Assembly: GCF_004216955.1 (NCBI RefSeq)
Contig: NZ_SGXL01000001.1
Location: 124,001 to 188,000 of the forward strand
Reading direction: 5' to 3'
Source of the DNA: Fictibacillus sp. BK138
Lineage (GTDB): Bacteria > Bacillota > Bacilli > Bacillales > Fictibacillaceae
Length of the DNA stretch: 64,000 nt
Part shown: positions 17,693 to 26,194 of the stretch, piece by piece
Position numbering within the stretch: position 1 is the first letter of the stretch
Layout: each line of letters opens with the position of its first letter
Position numbers and translations under genes: made by a program
Notes under the pieces: model-generated
What the model saw: only the letters and a program-made list of their open reading frames with translations
Database searches by the model: none
What the model was told of the DNA's origin: nothing

Positions 17693-18700
17693 ATGAGAGA
17701 TATTGCAACTAGAGATTCTGTAAGAAAAGAGATGATCGGTCTTTTATTGCTGGCCATATTCATCATTTCGTTTCTATTTATGGAAGAGATTAAAAATGAT
17801 TCAGTGTTTAAAAATCTCCCTAATTCAATCATGCACCTTAATACCGTATTTTTAAGTATTTTAATAGAGGCAGTTCCATTTATTTTATTGGGAGTTTTCA
17901 TTTCTGCTCTGATCCAGACGTTTATTACAGAGAATCATATCAGAAAACTTATACCCAAAAATCCTTTTGCAGGTATTGGAGCAGTGATGTTTTTGGGCGT
18001 AATCTTTCCAGTTTGTGAGTGTGCCATCATCCCAGTGGTTAGGCGTTTGATGAAAAAAGGCATGCCGCTTCATCTAGGTGTGGTTTTTCTTTTGACAGTG
18101 CCAATCGTTAATCCTGTGGTTATTCTGTCGACATTTTATGCATTCCGGACAAATATGACAGTTGTATACGGCCGTGTTGGCCTTGCTTTGGCTGTTGCAG
18201 TTGTAATTGGGATCATCATTTATTTTCTTTTTCGCAATCAAAATCAGTTGAAATCTGAAGTGCTTCAAGCGGGGCATGACCATTCTCATGGATTAACCCA
18301 AAGCCGTTGGAAGCAGACTTTGTATCATGCTTCCGATGAATTTTTTGATACAGGGAAATTCCTGATCATGGGTGCTTTTTTAGCGAGTATGTTCCAGGTT
18401 TTTCTGGATCGAAAAGATTTACTCGCGCTTGGCAGCAATGAATGGATGTCAACCGGACTGATGATGGGACTCGCATTTTTGTTATCGATCTGTTCAGAAG
18501 CGGATGCCTTTATCGCAGCTTCATTCGGAAGTACGTTTACAGTTGGATCCATTATCGCTTTCTTGGTTTACGGGCCGATGCTGGATGTAAAAAACATGTT
18601 TATGATGTTCGCTTATTTCAAAACACGATTCGTTTTTGTGCTCATGGGATTAATTACATGCATAGTGTTTGTCGCAACAATGGTGTTTCAGTATTTTTAG
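17693..18700 (+). CDS. ycgR: UPF0718/COG0701 permease (YcgR type), zinc-repressed
   Basis: This is a membrane protein of 335 residues with eight or more helices. The family signature is FPVCECAIIPVVRRLMKKG in the first half and SICSEADAFIAASF in the second. The cytoplasmic link carries GHDHSHG, which could bind zinc. The start is ATG 17693 (GTG 17690 is possible); AAGGGAG is 9 nt upstream. It forms a unit with the following DUF1980 gene, and a Zur box precedes it. In Bacillales this gene pair is a known member of predicted Zur regulons. It is presumably a zinc or metal-complex transporter; the mechanism is unknown. Confidence 0.87.
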   Translation: MRDIATRDSVRKEMIGLLLLAIFIISFLFMEEIKNDSVFKNLPNSIMHLNTVFLSILIEAVPFILLGVFISALIQTFITENHIRKLIPKNPFAGIGAVMFLGVIFPVCECAIIPVVRRLMKKGMPLHLGVVFLLTVPIVNPVVILSTFYAFRTNMTVVYGRVGLALAVAVVIGIIIYFLFRNQNQLKSEVLQAGHDHSHGLTQSRWKQTLYHASDEFFDTGKFLIMGAFLASMFQVFLDRKDLLALGSNEWMSTGLMMGLAFLLSICSEADAFIAASFGSTFTVGSIIAFLVYGPMLDVKNMFMMFAYFKTRFVFVLMGLITCIVFVATMVFQYF

Positions 18701-18718
18701 AATGGGAGAGAAGCTGAT

Positions 18719-19666
18719 ATGAAAAAGAATGACCAAGACTTTCATATTTACTTAAGAGGCATTATTTTGATCGGTTTCATGCTACTGTTGATCGGACTGA
18801 TCACATCAGGAAAGCTTACTTATTATGTGGCTCCCAAAATGCATATCTTCGTTTATTTTGCTGTTGCGATATTTGGAATATTAGGAGTCATGCAATTTTT
18901 CAGAAGGTCACAGCATCATCATGAAGAGGGATGCGGGTGCGGCGTGGACCATACACCAAAGGGTACGCCGATTAAACACTTCTTAATTTATATGTTATTC
19001 GTGATTCCCTTGTTAACAGGATTTATGATGCCCGAGAAAGCGATGGACAGCTCTATTGCAGAGAAAAGGGGAATCCGTTACGGTACCGGTTTGTACGCGA
19101 AACCTGCTCAAAAGACTGAGGAAGGTAAAGTCGTGGCGTCTGAAGAAATAGATGTTGAAGCATATCTAGAGGATCCCGAAGGCTATTTAAAAGAGATGGA
19201 AGAGAACGTGAAGAAAGAGAATCCTATCGAAACGTATGATGTGACCGATTACTATGAGAAATTAGGAAAAGAGTTATTAAAAGAAGATAAAATCACCGTT
19301 ACATCAGAACATTATTTAGATGCAATGAGTGTTCTTAATATCTATCTTGATCAATTTAAAGGAAAAGAAATTGAAACGACTGGATTTGTTTATAGAGAAG
19401 AGGGCCTAAAAGAAGACCAGGCTGTCATTGCCCGTTTTTCAATGAACTGTTGCAGTGCGGATGCGGTAGTATACGGAACCATTGTTGAAGGAGATCAAGT
19501 ATCAAAGCTAAAAACGGATACTTGGTACACAGTAACAGGCATTATTGACGAAACCGAATTTAATCATGTTCGGCTTCCTCTTGTTAAAATAGACTCTTTA
19601 AAAAAGATTGAACCTCTTAAAGATCCATATGTATATCCGAGTGCAGAGAGTTTTGTGACAGAATAA
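18719..19666 (+). CDS. ycgQ: TIGR03943/DUF1980 membrane protein (YcgQ type)
   Basis: This is a 315-residue protein with three N-terminal membrane helices, a His/Cys-rich loop (HHHEEGCGCGVDH), and a large external C-terminal domain with MNCCSADAV. The metal-binding side chains agree with a zinc role. It starts 18 nt after ycgR with GGGAG 9 nt upstream. It is probably the partner subunit of the ycgR product, with both under the Zur box at 17598. Confidence 0.87.
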   Translation: MKKNDQDFHIYLRGIILIGFMLLLIGLITSGKLTYYVAPKMHIFVYFAVAIFGILGVMQFFRRSQHHHEEGCGCGVDHTPKGTPIKHFLIYMLFVIPLLTGFMMPEKAMDSSIAEKRGIRYGTGLYAKPAQKTEEGKVVASEEIDVEAYLEDPEGYLKEMEENVKKENPIETYDVTDYYEKLGKELLKEDKITVTSEHYLDAMSVLNIYLDQFKGKEIETTGFVYREEGLKEDQAVIARFSMNCCSADAVVYGTIVEGDQVSKLKTDTWYTVTGIIDETEFNHVRLPLVKIDSLKKIEPLKDPYVYPSAESFVTE

Positions 19667-19673
19667 AATAAAG

Positions 19674-19707
19674 AAAGCGGAGGATTGATCCCCCGCTTTT
19701 TCTTTTT
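19674..19707 (+). terminator. intrinsic terminator of ycgRQ
   Basis: AAAGCGG-A-GGAT pairs with ATCC-C-CCGCTTT, followed by T-rich sequence. Confidence 0.87.
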
Positions 19708-19748
19708 GGTTTTTTTAAAAAGATAGTTGCCAGACACTTCTTTGAAAA

Positions 19749-19874
19749 GTTAATTGGAGCGAAAGGACGAGACTCCAGCAGGATGAGTGGGACAGGTGAG
19801 ACCAATCAATGTCGCGAAGCGACGAGGGGGCTCACCGCCACCCTGCGGAAAGGGAGTCCTGTAGCGGAAATTAA
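19749..19874 (-). repeat. dispersed inverted-end element, short form, copy B
   Basis: About 126 bp in reverse orientation. Ends are GTTAATT and AATTAAC: both differ from the usual GTTGATT/AATCAAC at the same pair, so pairing is kept. The outer flanks TTGAAA and CTTTCAA extend the symmetry. It lies between convergent genes. Confidence 0.86.
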
Positions 19875-19911
19875 CTACTTTCAATAGCATCAAAGTTTGC
19901 TACAACAGCTA

Positions 19912-21489
19912 TTAATATACATACGTTCCAACAATAAACAACTGGAACAAAACAGTTATTCCGATAAAGTAAGAGACTTGAGCAAAAAGGCCCCAATCCT
20001 TATTTTTAACAGCTTGCATGACATACAGTGCTACGATGGAAACGATAATTGGAACGACGAGTGAGCTGCCGTCAAAAGTTAAATATTCAGGTGCCAATGT
20101 ATAGAATCGATTGTTAAACAAAGATTGAATCACGTAGAGCTGTGTAAGAACAAAGAGCGCAATCGATACCCATTTCACCCAAGGTCTTTCTTCTTCAATC
20201 ACATCAATTCGAACAGCATACAGAATACCTAAAAATAAAATAGTCGGTACAATCCATATAAATGCATTTGTCATTGCGATAAACGAAACAATTGAAGCGG
20301 CGAAAGCGTCAAATGTGGCGTTGTAGACATCCTGCTTACTGATGGATTGACTGCTTTTTATTATTGCCGGATCCTGACTTGCTGCGTGAACCTGATAATC
20401 CTGAACAGACTCCGCTTTTAACCAGAAAACGGTTTGATCATCTGCTTTTACAGGGTAGATTGAGAAATCGTTAGTCGTACTAATACGTGTTGCTTCCCAC
20501 GTATCATTTTTAAGCGATGCCCTATAAATATTACCCGCATCTTTCTTATTAGATATTGCTCCTCTGGCAGAGAAAAGAATAGTTGGTGCATCGTTTTCTA
20601 TGTTTAAATTCAGGTATGTTGGGTTTTCAATTTCGTACCCTTCTGATACATCTTTAAAATTAACGCTTGTAAAGGACATCTCTTTCAACTGGTTCAATGG
20701 TGCTGCACCGTAAAAAGTTTTAAAGGATTTCGTTCCTTGCTTGGATGAATAGAACGTGTAAAGAATATGAACGTCATCACCAGCTTCAGCCAATCTGAAG
20801 TTATAAATTTTATCAGTTGGCGTTTTGCTGTACTTAAGTATAGAGACTGGTTCATATTGTCCGCTTTTTTCAGTTAAATAGAATGCTTCCATTTCAACCT
20901 TTTCACCGACAACGGCAATAAATGATGTGGATTCCGGATTTGCGTTTAACTCTGCAATTTTTTCTTTAGCCGAGAAAATTAATTTACTTTTACCGTCTTT
21001 AGGATCATACGCATAAACTTCATTTCCTTTCGTATACGCAAATCGATCCTTTGTATCGGCTAAGAATTCAACGCCTTTATCTAATACACTTTGCTTGCCG
21101 TCTTTTTGAATGATCAAATCGCCCTGCGATACGAAAGCGATCTGCTTGCCGTTCGTCCAAAAGTTTCCTCTTTCATCCATCGACAGCTTTTCAGTTTTCT
21201 CGGAAACTAGATTTAGCTTTTCATCCAATATGGTAGCTTTTAAACCATCTTTAATATGAGTATAGATATGATATTGATTTTCTTCCTTAAATGCAATAGG
21301 TTCTGAGCTTATGGACTCGGCCGATATACTGACGGATCGGCTCCAGTCCTTGTTTGGAAGTTTAGTCTCCTGGCGGATATTGTTCCAAACCACCAATCCT
21401 ACCAAAAGCAGAACAATGGCAAGAGGAAGAAGATAAGCTTTTCGATTCGAATGATTCTTTTTCTTTTTTACTTTCGAATCTACGTTCAT
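19912..21489 (-). CDS. membrane-anchored beta-propeller-like protein, unknown
   Basis: This is a 525-residue protein. One N-terminal helix (residues 19-36) is followed by about 350 external residues with repeated short strands and ends such as IAFVSQGDLIIQKDGK and RFAYTKGNEVYAYDPKDGKSKL, which look like six- or seven-blade propeller repeats. The C-terminal part has four membrane helices. I recognise no named family. GGGGG lies about 8 nt before the ATG. It is a single gene with repeat copy B downstream and the Tad leader upstream on the other strand, so it could be functionally tied to the pili, but nothing in the sequence shows that. Confidence 0.72.
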   Translation of the reverse strand: MNVDSKVKKKKNHSNRKAYLLPLAIVLLLVGLVVWNNIRQETKLPNKDWSRSVSISAESISSEPIAFKEENQYHIYTHIKDGLKATILDEKLNLVSEKTEKLSMDERGNFWTNGKQIAFVSQGDLIIQKDGKQSVLDKGVEFLADTKDRFAYTKGNEVYAYDPKDGKSKLIFSAKEKIAELNANPESTSFIAVVGEKVEMEAFYLTEKSGQYEPVSILKYSKTPTDKIYNFRLAEAGDDVHILYTFYSSKQGTKSFKTFYGAAPLNQLKEMSFTSVNFKDVSEGYEIENPTYLNLNIENDAPTILFSARGAISNKKDAGNIYRASLKNDTWEATRISTTNDFSIYPVKADDQTVFWLKAESVQDYQVHAASQDPAIIKSSQSISKQDVYNATFDAFAASIVSFIAMTNAFIWIVPTILFLGILYAVRIDVIEEERPWVKWVSIALFVLTQLYVIQSLFNNRFYTLAPEYLTFDGSSLVVPIIVSIVALYVMQAVKNKDWGLFAQVSYFIGITVLFQLFIVGTYVY

Positions 21490-21913
21490 GGTAATGCCCC
21501 CTTTTTTCTATAAAAGAACAAGATTATTAGTATTCGATATATAGACGGATATTCCTGTAAAAATTATTCATTTTTTATAAAAGAATAGATATTTTGTATG
21601 GATTGAGGCAGGTTAAATAGTCCTAATAGCGTTAGTGAGGGGGAAAAAACACATTCAGGGTAAATTGGCTCATAAGAATTTTTTGAATATTAAGTAATTA
21701 TAAGCTTTTTGCTTTGTTATGAAACTATTAACTGAATTAGAGTTGAAGATTTTACGGTTACTTGGACCTACAATGAAAAAATCTTAATATGTTTAAATAA
21801 CTAAAAGTTGCAATATAAAAATAAGCAACAGGTCTGATTTCCTATAACAGGAAAAAAGATAGAATTTGGTTATAAGTCAGATTCATCGACACATCTTGAT
21901 AAAATCCTACAAA

Positions 21914-22030
21914 GCACGCTGAATCTCGATAAAGGCAAAACTGGTGAAAGTCAGTGACGCAAAACTACAGGGGCTAAGGTGTACAAACTTATCGATCGTA
22001 CATGATGCCAGCCAGTTACCGAAAGAGCCC
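21914..22030 (+). promoter_or_regulatory. cyclic-di-GMP-I riboswitch (GEMM-I)
   Basis: The conserved elements appear in order: CACGC, AAAGGCAAA, GGTGAAAGT (tetraloop arm), GACGCAAA, CAGGGGCTAAGG, and GATGCCAGCCAGTTACCGA. The aptamer 3' strand TTACCGAAA (22016-22024) is also complementary to TTTCGGTAA (22063-22071), and GGGGT to ACCCC, so a second fold excludes the aptamer closing stem. A TTTTTT run starts at 22036. It lies 79 bp before the first gene of the Tad operon. Whether it switches on or off is not decided. Upstream, 21490-21900 shows no feature I can support. Confidence 0.9.
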
Positions 22031-22108
22031 GGGGTGTTTTTTATTTGCCTATAAACCCCATTTTTCGGTAAAAAAGTAAAAATATATGTAATAGGAGGTG
22101 GGAGACAC

Positions 22109-22504
22109 TTGCTGCTTAACCTGGAAACGGGTGAATTGCTGGCAAGAGAAGTGAGGCCGGCATACCGTTTTTCCAAACGATTAAAAGGGCTCATGTTTAC
22201 GAAAGAGCTTTCAACTGAGAGTGCTATGCATATCAAACCTTGCCATTCTATCCATACTTTTTTTATGAATTATGCAATCGATGTACTTTATTTAGACAGT
22301 GAAAAGCGAATTGTGGCAATGGATGAAGACCTACCCCCAAAACGGTTCGGAAAATTGTACAAGCATGCTGCATCTGTCATTGAACTTCCGTCTGGAACGA
22401 TCGCCAAAAGCCAGACCAAAGTGGGACACAAACTATTGATTGAAACCAAAAACAAATTCTTAGGAGGAACTAATCATGAAAAACAAATTAATGGGTCTTA
22501 TTAA
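22109..22504 (+). CDS. DUF192 protein at the head of the pilus operon
   Basis: This is a 131-residue protein starting with TTG, with AGGAGGTG 8 nt upstream. It matches DUF192: RLKGLMFTKELSTESAMHIKPCHSIHTFFMNYAIDVLYLD and AASVIELPSGT. Small DUF192 proteins are often encoded beside Tad loci; their role is unknown. No signal peptide is evident. The last 29 nt overlap flp, so the C-terminal tail after VGHKLLIE may simply reflect the overlap. Translation of flp is probably coupled. Confidence 0.85.
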   Translation: MLLNLETGELLAREVRPAYRFSKRLKGLMFTKELSTESAMHIKPCHSIHTFFMNYAIDVLYLDSEKRIVAMDEDLPPKRFGKLYKHAASVIELPSGTIAKSQTKVGHKLLIETKNKFLGGTNHEKQINGSY

Positions 22505-22670
22505 AGAAGAGCAAGGACAAGGGATGACAGAGTACGGTTTAGTTTTAGGATTGATTGCAGTTGCGGCTGTTGGAGCACTAGCAATGTTACGTACAGAAAT
22601 CGTTGAGATGTTTACTACTGCAAAAGATATGGTTGTAAACCGTGAATCTGGTGGTACAACAACTCCTTAA
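22476..22670 (+). CDS. flp: Flp-type major pilin
   Basis: This is a 64-residue prepilin. The short charged leader ends EEQG, and the mature part begins QGMTEYGLVLGLIAVAAVGAL, with Glu at position 5 and Tyr at 6 after the cleavage glycine, the Flp signature. One hydrophobic helix is followed by a short tail ending SGGTTTP. TTAGGAGG is 7 nt before the ATG, the best ribosome site of the operon. A strong terminator follows at once, which fits a need for many more pilin copies than assembly proteins. Confidence 0.95.
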   Translation: MKNKLMGLIKEEQGQGMTEYGLVLGLIAVAAVGALAMLRTEIVEMFTTAKDMVVNRESGGTTTP

Positions 22671-22683
22671 TACAAGGCACCAC

Positions 22684-22717
22684 AAGGCCTTACGTTACTT
22701 AACGTAAGGCCTTTTTT
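22684..22717 (+). terminator. strong terminator between pilin and assembly genes
   Basis: A perfect 14-bp stem AAGGCCTTACGTTA with its complement, a loop of only 2 nt as drawn, and six T. It probably ends most transcripts after flp and lets a fraction continue. Confidence 0.92.
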
Positions 22718-22811
22718 AAACAAACAGTCTAACTTGGCGGTCAGATGACATTTGTCCTAGCTACCAAGTTTTAAGTTTATGGAAGACTTTCTTAAATAGA
22801 AGGTGATAACA

Positions 22812-23327
22812 ATGTGGTTCGATGCCATTTTAATTTTCGTATTAATGATCTGTGTCATAACTGATTTAAAAAGCCGCAAAATCTATAACAACGTCATTTT
22901 TCCTGGGCTTATGATCGGCGTTTTTTCTCATGTAATCGCATCTGGATGGACCGGCTTGTTCTTTTCGTTAAAAGGGTTCTTTCTAGGTCTCGGATTGCTG
23001 CTCATTCCCTATCTTTTGGGAGGTATGGGTGCAGGTGATGTGAAGCTGCTTGCTTTAATTGGTGCCTTAAAAGGTTCGTTGTTTGTTTTTTATACAGCGA
23101 TCTATATGGGTTTGATCGGAGGCGTAATGGCTCTCGGAATCATGTTATTCAGAAAGGGATTTATTACAAGAATAAAAGGCATCCTCTATTCTATGGGTTG
23201 CTGGAAATTCGGCATTAGAATTCCTGTTTTTATTGAAAAAGATGCTCTGACCCAAACCTACCCTTATGGCCTTGCCATTGCCGGCGGAGCAGCGGTATGC
23301 CTCGCAATGAAGGGAGTCTTTTTATGA
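22812..23327 (+). CDS. tadV: TadV/CpaA prepilin peptidase (A24 family)
   Basis: This is a membrane aspartic peptidase of 171 residues that should cut Flp and the TadE-type prepilins. The two active-site aspartates sit in VITDLKSRKIYN and GMGAGDVKLLALIGALKG. It lacks the methylase domain of the long PilD type, as expected for TadV. The frame opens with GTG at 22803, but ATG 22812 stands 7 nt after AGAAGGTG. The stop overlaps the start of tadE. Confidence 0.92.
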   Translation: MWFDAILIFVLMICVITDLKSRKIYNNVIFPGLMIGVFSHVIASGWTGLFFSLKGFFLGLGLLLIPYLLGGMGAGDVKLLALIGALKGSLFVFYTAIYMGLIGGVMALGIMLFRKGFITRIKGILYSMGCWKFGIRIPVFIEKDALTQTYPYGLAIAGGAAVCLAMKGVFL

Positions 23328-23707
23328 TGAAAAACGAAAAGGGACAATCTCTTGTTGAAATGGCACTTGTTCTTCCGCTGCTGCTTTTGCTCATTGTAGG
23401 CATTTTTGATTTTGGGAAGCTTTTCTACACATATATGCAGATGCATCTTGCCACACAAGAAACGGTCAGGCTTGGAGGGCTTGGTAAAGAGGATGAAGAG
23501 ATCCGTGCATTCGCACGAGATTATGTTCAGATAAAGGATCCATCACTTCTTCAAATAGGAATTACGCCCGACTCTTCAACAAGAGAATCTGGCCAGTATG
23601 TGACTGTTACCTTGTCGTATCCGCACAAATTTATTACACCTGGGATGGGAAAATTGTTTGGAGAAACGATACCTGTTGAAACGGAATCTACTATTCGGGT
23701 GGAGTGA
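23324..23707 (+). CDS. tadE: TadE-type pseudopilin
   Basis: This is a 127-residue minor pilin. NEKGQSLVEMALVLPLLLLLIVGIFDFGKLFY gives the TadE N terminus with cleavage after Gly and Glu at +5, then an extracytoplasmic domain. The start at ATG 23324 lies 7 nt after GAAGGGAG; the longer frame reading into tadV is not supported. It overlaps tadV by 4 nt. Confidence 0.9.
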   Translation: MMKNEKGQSLVEMALVLPLLLLLIVGIFDFGKLFYTYMQMHLATQETVRLGGLGKEDEEIRAFARDYVQIKDPSLLQIGITPDSSTRESGQYVTVTLSYPHKFITPGMGKLFGETIPVETESTIRVE

Positions 23708-23718
23708 GGTGAATAAAG

Positions 23719-24624
23719 ATGAGGCGTCTTATAAAAAAAGAAGAAGGTAATACAATCATACTTGTTGCGTTTAGCCTTGTAGCGCTCATAGCGATGACAG
23801 GACTCATTATTGATGGCGGTAAGCTGTTTTTAACGAAAACCCATCTGCAAAAAACAGCGAATGCTGCGGTTCTTTCTGGTGCTCAGGAACTAACACATGA
23901 AGAGGAATCGGTTCGCACGATTGTTCATGAAACACTTGAAAAACATAGTGAGAATCATAGTTTGGAAGATATGAAGATTCAAATGGAAGACAAAGTGAGT
24001 GTAGATCTTTCAAGAGAAGTTCCGTTGACGTTTTCACAGCTTTTTGGTTTTGATACGGTACCAGTAAACGTACATGCTGCTGCAGAGCTGGGAACGATGG
24101 GGAAAGCCGCAGGCGTTGCGCCGCTTGGCATCGATGAAAGTTTAGGTTTGGAATTTAATAAAGAATATTCGCTGAAAGTAGACCAGACTGGTGTTGAAGC
24201 CGGAAACTTCGGAGTTCTAGCTCTTGGCGGAACGGGTGCTGCAACTTATGAAGATAATCTATTAAAAGGATACCTAAACGAGCTTGAAGTGGGAGATGTT
24301 TTAGAAACACAAACAGGTAATATCGCCGGTAAAACACGTGCTGTCATTCAAGAACGAATCAATAGTTGTCCATATCCAGAAGGAGAAACACACCATCGGG
24401 ATTGTTCTAGAATTATATTGATTCCTGTATATGAAAAGCTTGAATCAGACGGCAACCAGTTAAAAGAAGTAAAAATCACAGGGTTTGCTTACTTTTACAT
24501 TACGAAACCTATGGATTCAAAAGACACTTCAATTACTGGAATGTTTATTAAACGCGCAGGAACGGGTTTTGTTAAGCCGGTTGATGTGAACAAAGGTGCA
24601 TTTAGTATAAGACTAACAGAGTAG
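23719..24624 (+). CDS. TadE/TadG-like pilus assembly protein
   Basis: This is a 301-residue protein with an N-terminal helix in the form typical of Flp assembly TadE/G-like proteins (KKEEGNTIILVAFSLVALIAMTGLIIDGGKLFLTK). A large external domain follows, with two cysteines (NSCPYPE, RDCSR) that could form a disulphide. It lacks the von Willebrand A domain of full TadG. It lies 11 nt after tadE. Probably a minor tip or anchoring pseudopilin; that is inference. Confidence 0.85.
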   Translation: MRRLIKKEEGNTIILVAFSLVALIAMTGLIIDGGKLFLTKTHLQKTANAAVLSGAQELTHEEESVRTIVHETLEKHSENHSLEDMKIQMEDKVSVDLSREVPLTFSQLFGFDTVPVNVHAAAELGTMGKAAGVAPLGIDESLGLEFNKEYSLKVDQTGVEAGNFGVLALGGTGAATYEDNLLKGYLNELEVGDVLETQTGNIAGKTRAVIQERINSCPYPEGETHHRDCSRIILIPVYEKLESDGNQLKEVKITGFAYFYITKPMDSKDTSITGMFIKRAGTGFVKPVDVNKGAFSIRLTE

Positions 24625-24632
24625 GTGAAGAC

Positions 24633-25292
24633 ATGAGAGCAAAACTCATTTTAGGAACGGCAATCTTTATGGGACTTATTACAACTTTTTTATTTTATAA
24701 CTATATGGGTGATTACAATGCGGCAACCGTTCTTTCTGAAAACACGGTTAAAGTCGTAACTGCTAAACGCGTTATTAAACAGAATGAAAAAATTACAGCC
24801 GATATGCTGACGATTGAAAACGTTCCAGAAGCTTCTGTGCACCCAGATTCAGTAAAGAGTATTGAATCAATAGAAAATCACTATGCTACGACAAAAATGG
24901 CTGAAGGCGAGGTTTTCTTAACCCATAATGCCCGTACGACGACAGAAGAATCACTGCGTATCAGCCGAAAGGTAAAAGAACAATTCCGGGCTGTATCTGT
25001 TGGTGTTAATTTCGTACAGTCGGTTTCGAACCTAGTTGAACCAGAAGATTATGTGGATGTATTTGCTTCTATTAAAAAAGGCGATCAAATTGAAACAAAG
25101 CTGGTTTTGCAAAATGTAAGGGTTCTTGCGATCGGAAGAAAGATGGTGGAGCCGGTCGAAGGTGAACCGTATGTGGAATATAGTTCCGCTACATTGGAGC
25201 TGTTTCAAGATGATGTTCTAAAGCTTGTAAATGCAGAGGAGAATGGAAATATTCATCTTGCAGTACGAAGCAAACTGAAGAAAACAAAGTAA
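24633..25292 (+). CDS. cpaB: CpaB/RcpC-like pilus assembly protein
   Basis: This is a 219-residue protein with an N-terminal membrane helix (residues 4-22), then a SAF-type domain (VVTAKRVIKQNEKITADMLTIENVP) and the RcpC/CpaB domain (AVSVGVNFVQSVSNLVEPEDYVDVFASIKK). It is a periplasmic or wall-side Tad component. No secretin gene is present, as expected for a cell with one membrane. It lies 8 nt after the preceding gene. Confidence 0.88.
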   Translation: MRAKLILGTAIFMGLITTFLFYNYMGDYNAATVLSENTVKVVTAKRVIKQNEKITADMLTIENVPEASVHPDSVKSIESIENHYATTKMAEGEVFLTHNARTTTEESLRISRKVKEQFRAVSVGVNFVQSVSNLVEPEDYVDVFASIKKGDQIETKLVLQNVRVLAIGRKMVEPVEGEPYVEYSSATLELFQDDVLKLVNAEENGNIHLAVRSKLKKTK

Positions 25293-25333
25293 GGTTTAAG
25301 TCAAAGAATATGCGGAAAAAGGGGTAGGCAAGC

Positions 25334-26182
25334 ATGGACAGCCAACTGGGAGAACAAAGAGAAGTGAAAAGACAGGTACGGGGCGAGATGATTGCAGTAT
25401 GCAGTGCGAAGGGCGGAATTGGCCGCACCGTGATAACCGTCAACCTTGCTGTTGCACTCTGTAAAAAGAACATACAGATCGGTGTTGTAGATGCAGACTT
25501 TCAATTTGGCGATGTAAGTCTAGCACTGGATCTTCAGACCACTTTTACCATTAAAGATGTTGTTGAAGAAATACAGCAGATGGATCAGCATTCTTTGCTG
25601 AGTTATTTGAATCGGCACGAATCTGGAATAAAGGTTCTTGCTGCCCCAGAAAGACCGGAGCATGCAGATCTAATTGGGGAAGAAGCTGTCAGCAAGATTC
25701 TCGACTTATTATTAATAGAGCACCATTATGTTCTAACTGACACTGGAGTAGGTTTGCCAGAGCGAAACCTGCCGATCATCGAAAAAGCGGACCAGATTCT
25801 GCTTCTTACAAATCTTGAGATGGCGACGCTTAAAAACACAAAACTAATGCTGGAAACGTTCGATATGCTCGGATTGAAAGACAAAGTTCAGGTGGTTGTA
25901 AACCGTGCAACAATGGAAAGCGTCATCAATGCGTCAGACGTAGCGGATATCTTAGGCATAGAAAACCCTATCTTTATCCCGAACGACTGGCAGGTAGCTA
26001 CACAATCTTTAAATATAGGAATTCCCTTTGTTGTAAATCAAGGAAAAACAGATATTGCGAAGGCTGTTTTTAAAATGGCTGAACAGATTTCAACTAGACG
26101 AGAAATCACTTTAATACCTGCTGAATCTAAAACAAGCAGCCTATTAACCAAGCTTTTCCGCAAATCAAAAGTTAAAAGTTAA
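25334..26182 (+). CDS. cpaE: CpaE/TadZ-like MinD/ParA ATPase, altered P-loop
   Basis: This is a 282-residue protein thought to place the Tad machine in the cell. The ParA/MinD fold is clear: MIAVCSAKGGIGRTVITVNLA, VVDADFQFGDVSLALDL, and YVLTDTGVGLPERN. The P-loop reads KGGIGRT: the signature first Lys is kept, but the usual nucleotide-contacting Lys of GKT is Arg. The D in LTDTG replaces the usual IDTP pattern. It has no N-terminal receiver domain. The ribosome site is weak (GGGG before the ATG). It may bind ATP poorly or only dimerise. Confidence 0.87.
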   Translation: MDSQLGEQREVKRQVRGEMIAVCSAKGGIGRTVITVNLAVALCKKNIQIGVVDADFQFGDVSLALDLQTTFTIKDVVEEIQQMDQHSLLSYLNRHESGIKVLAAPERPEHADLIGEEAVSKILDLLLIEHHYVLTDTGVGLPERNLPIIEKADQILLLTNLEMATLKNTKLMLETFDMLGLKDKVQVVVNRATMESVINASDVADILGIENPIFIPNDWQVATQSLNIGIPFVVNQGKTDIAKAVFKMAEQISTRREITLIPAESKTSSLLTKLFRKSKVKS

Positions 26183-26194
26183 GGAGAGGAACAC

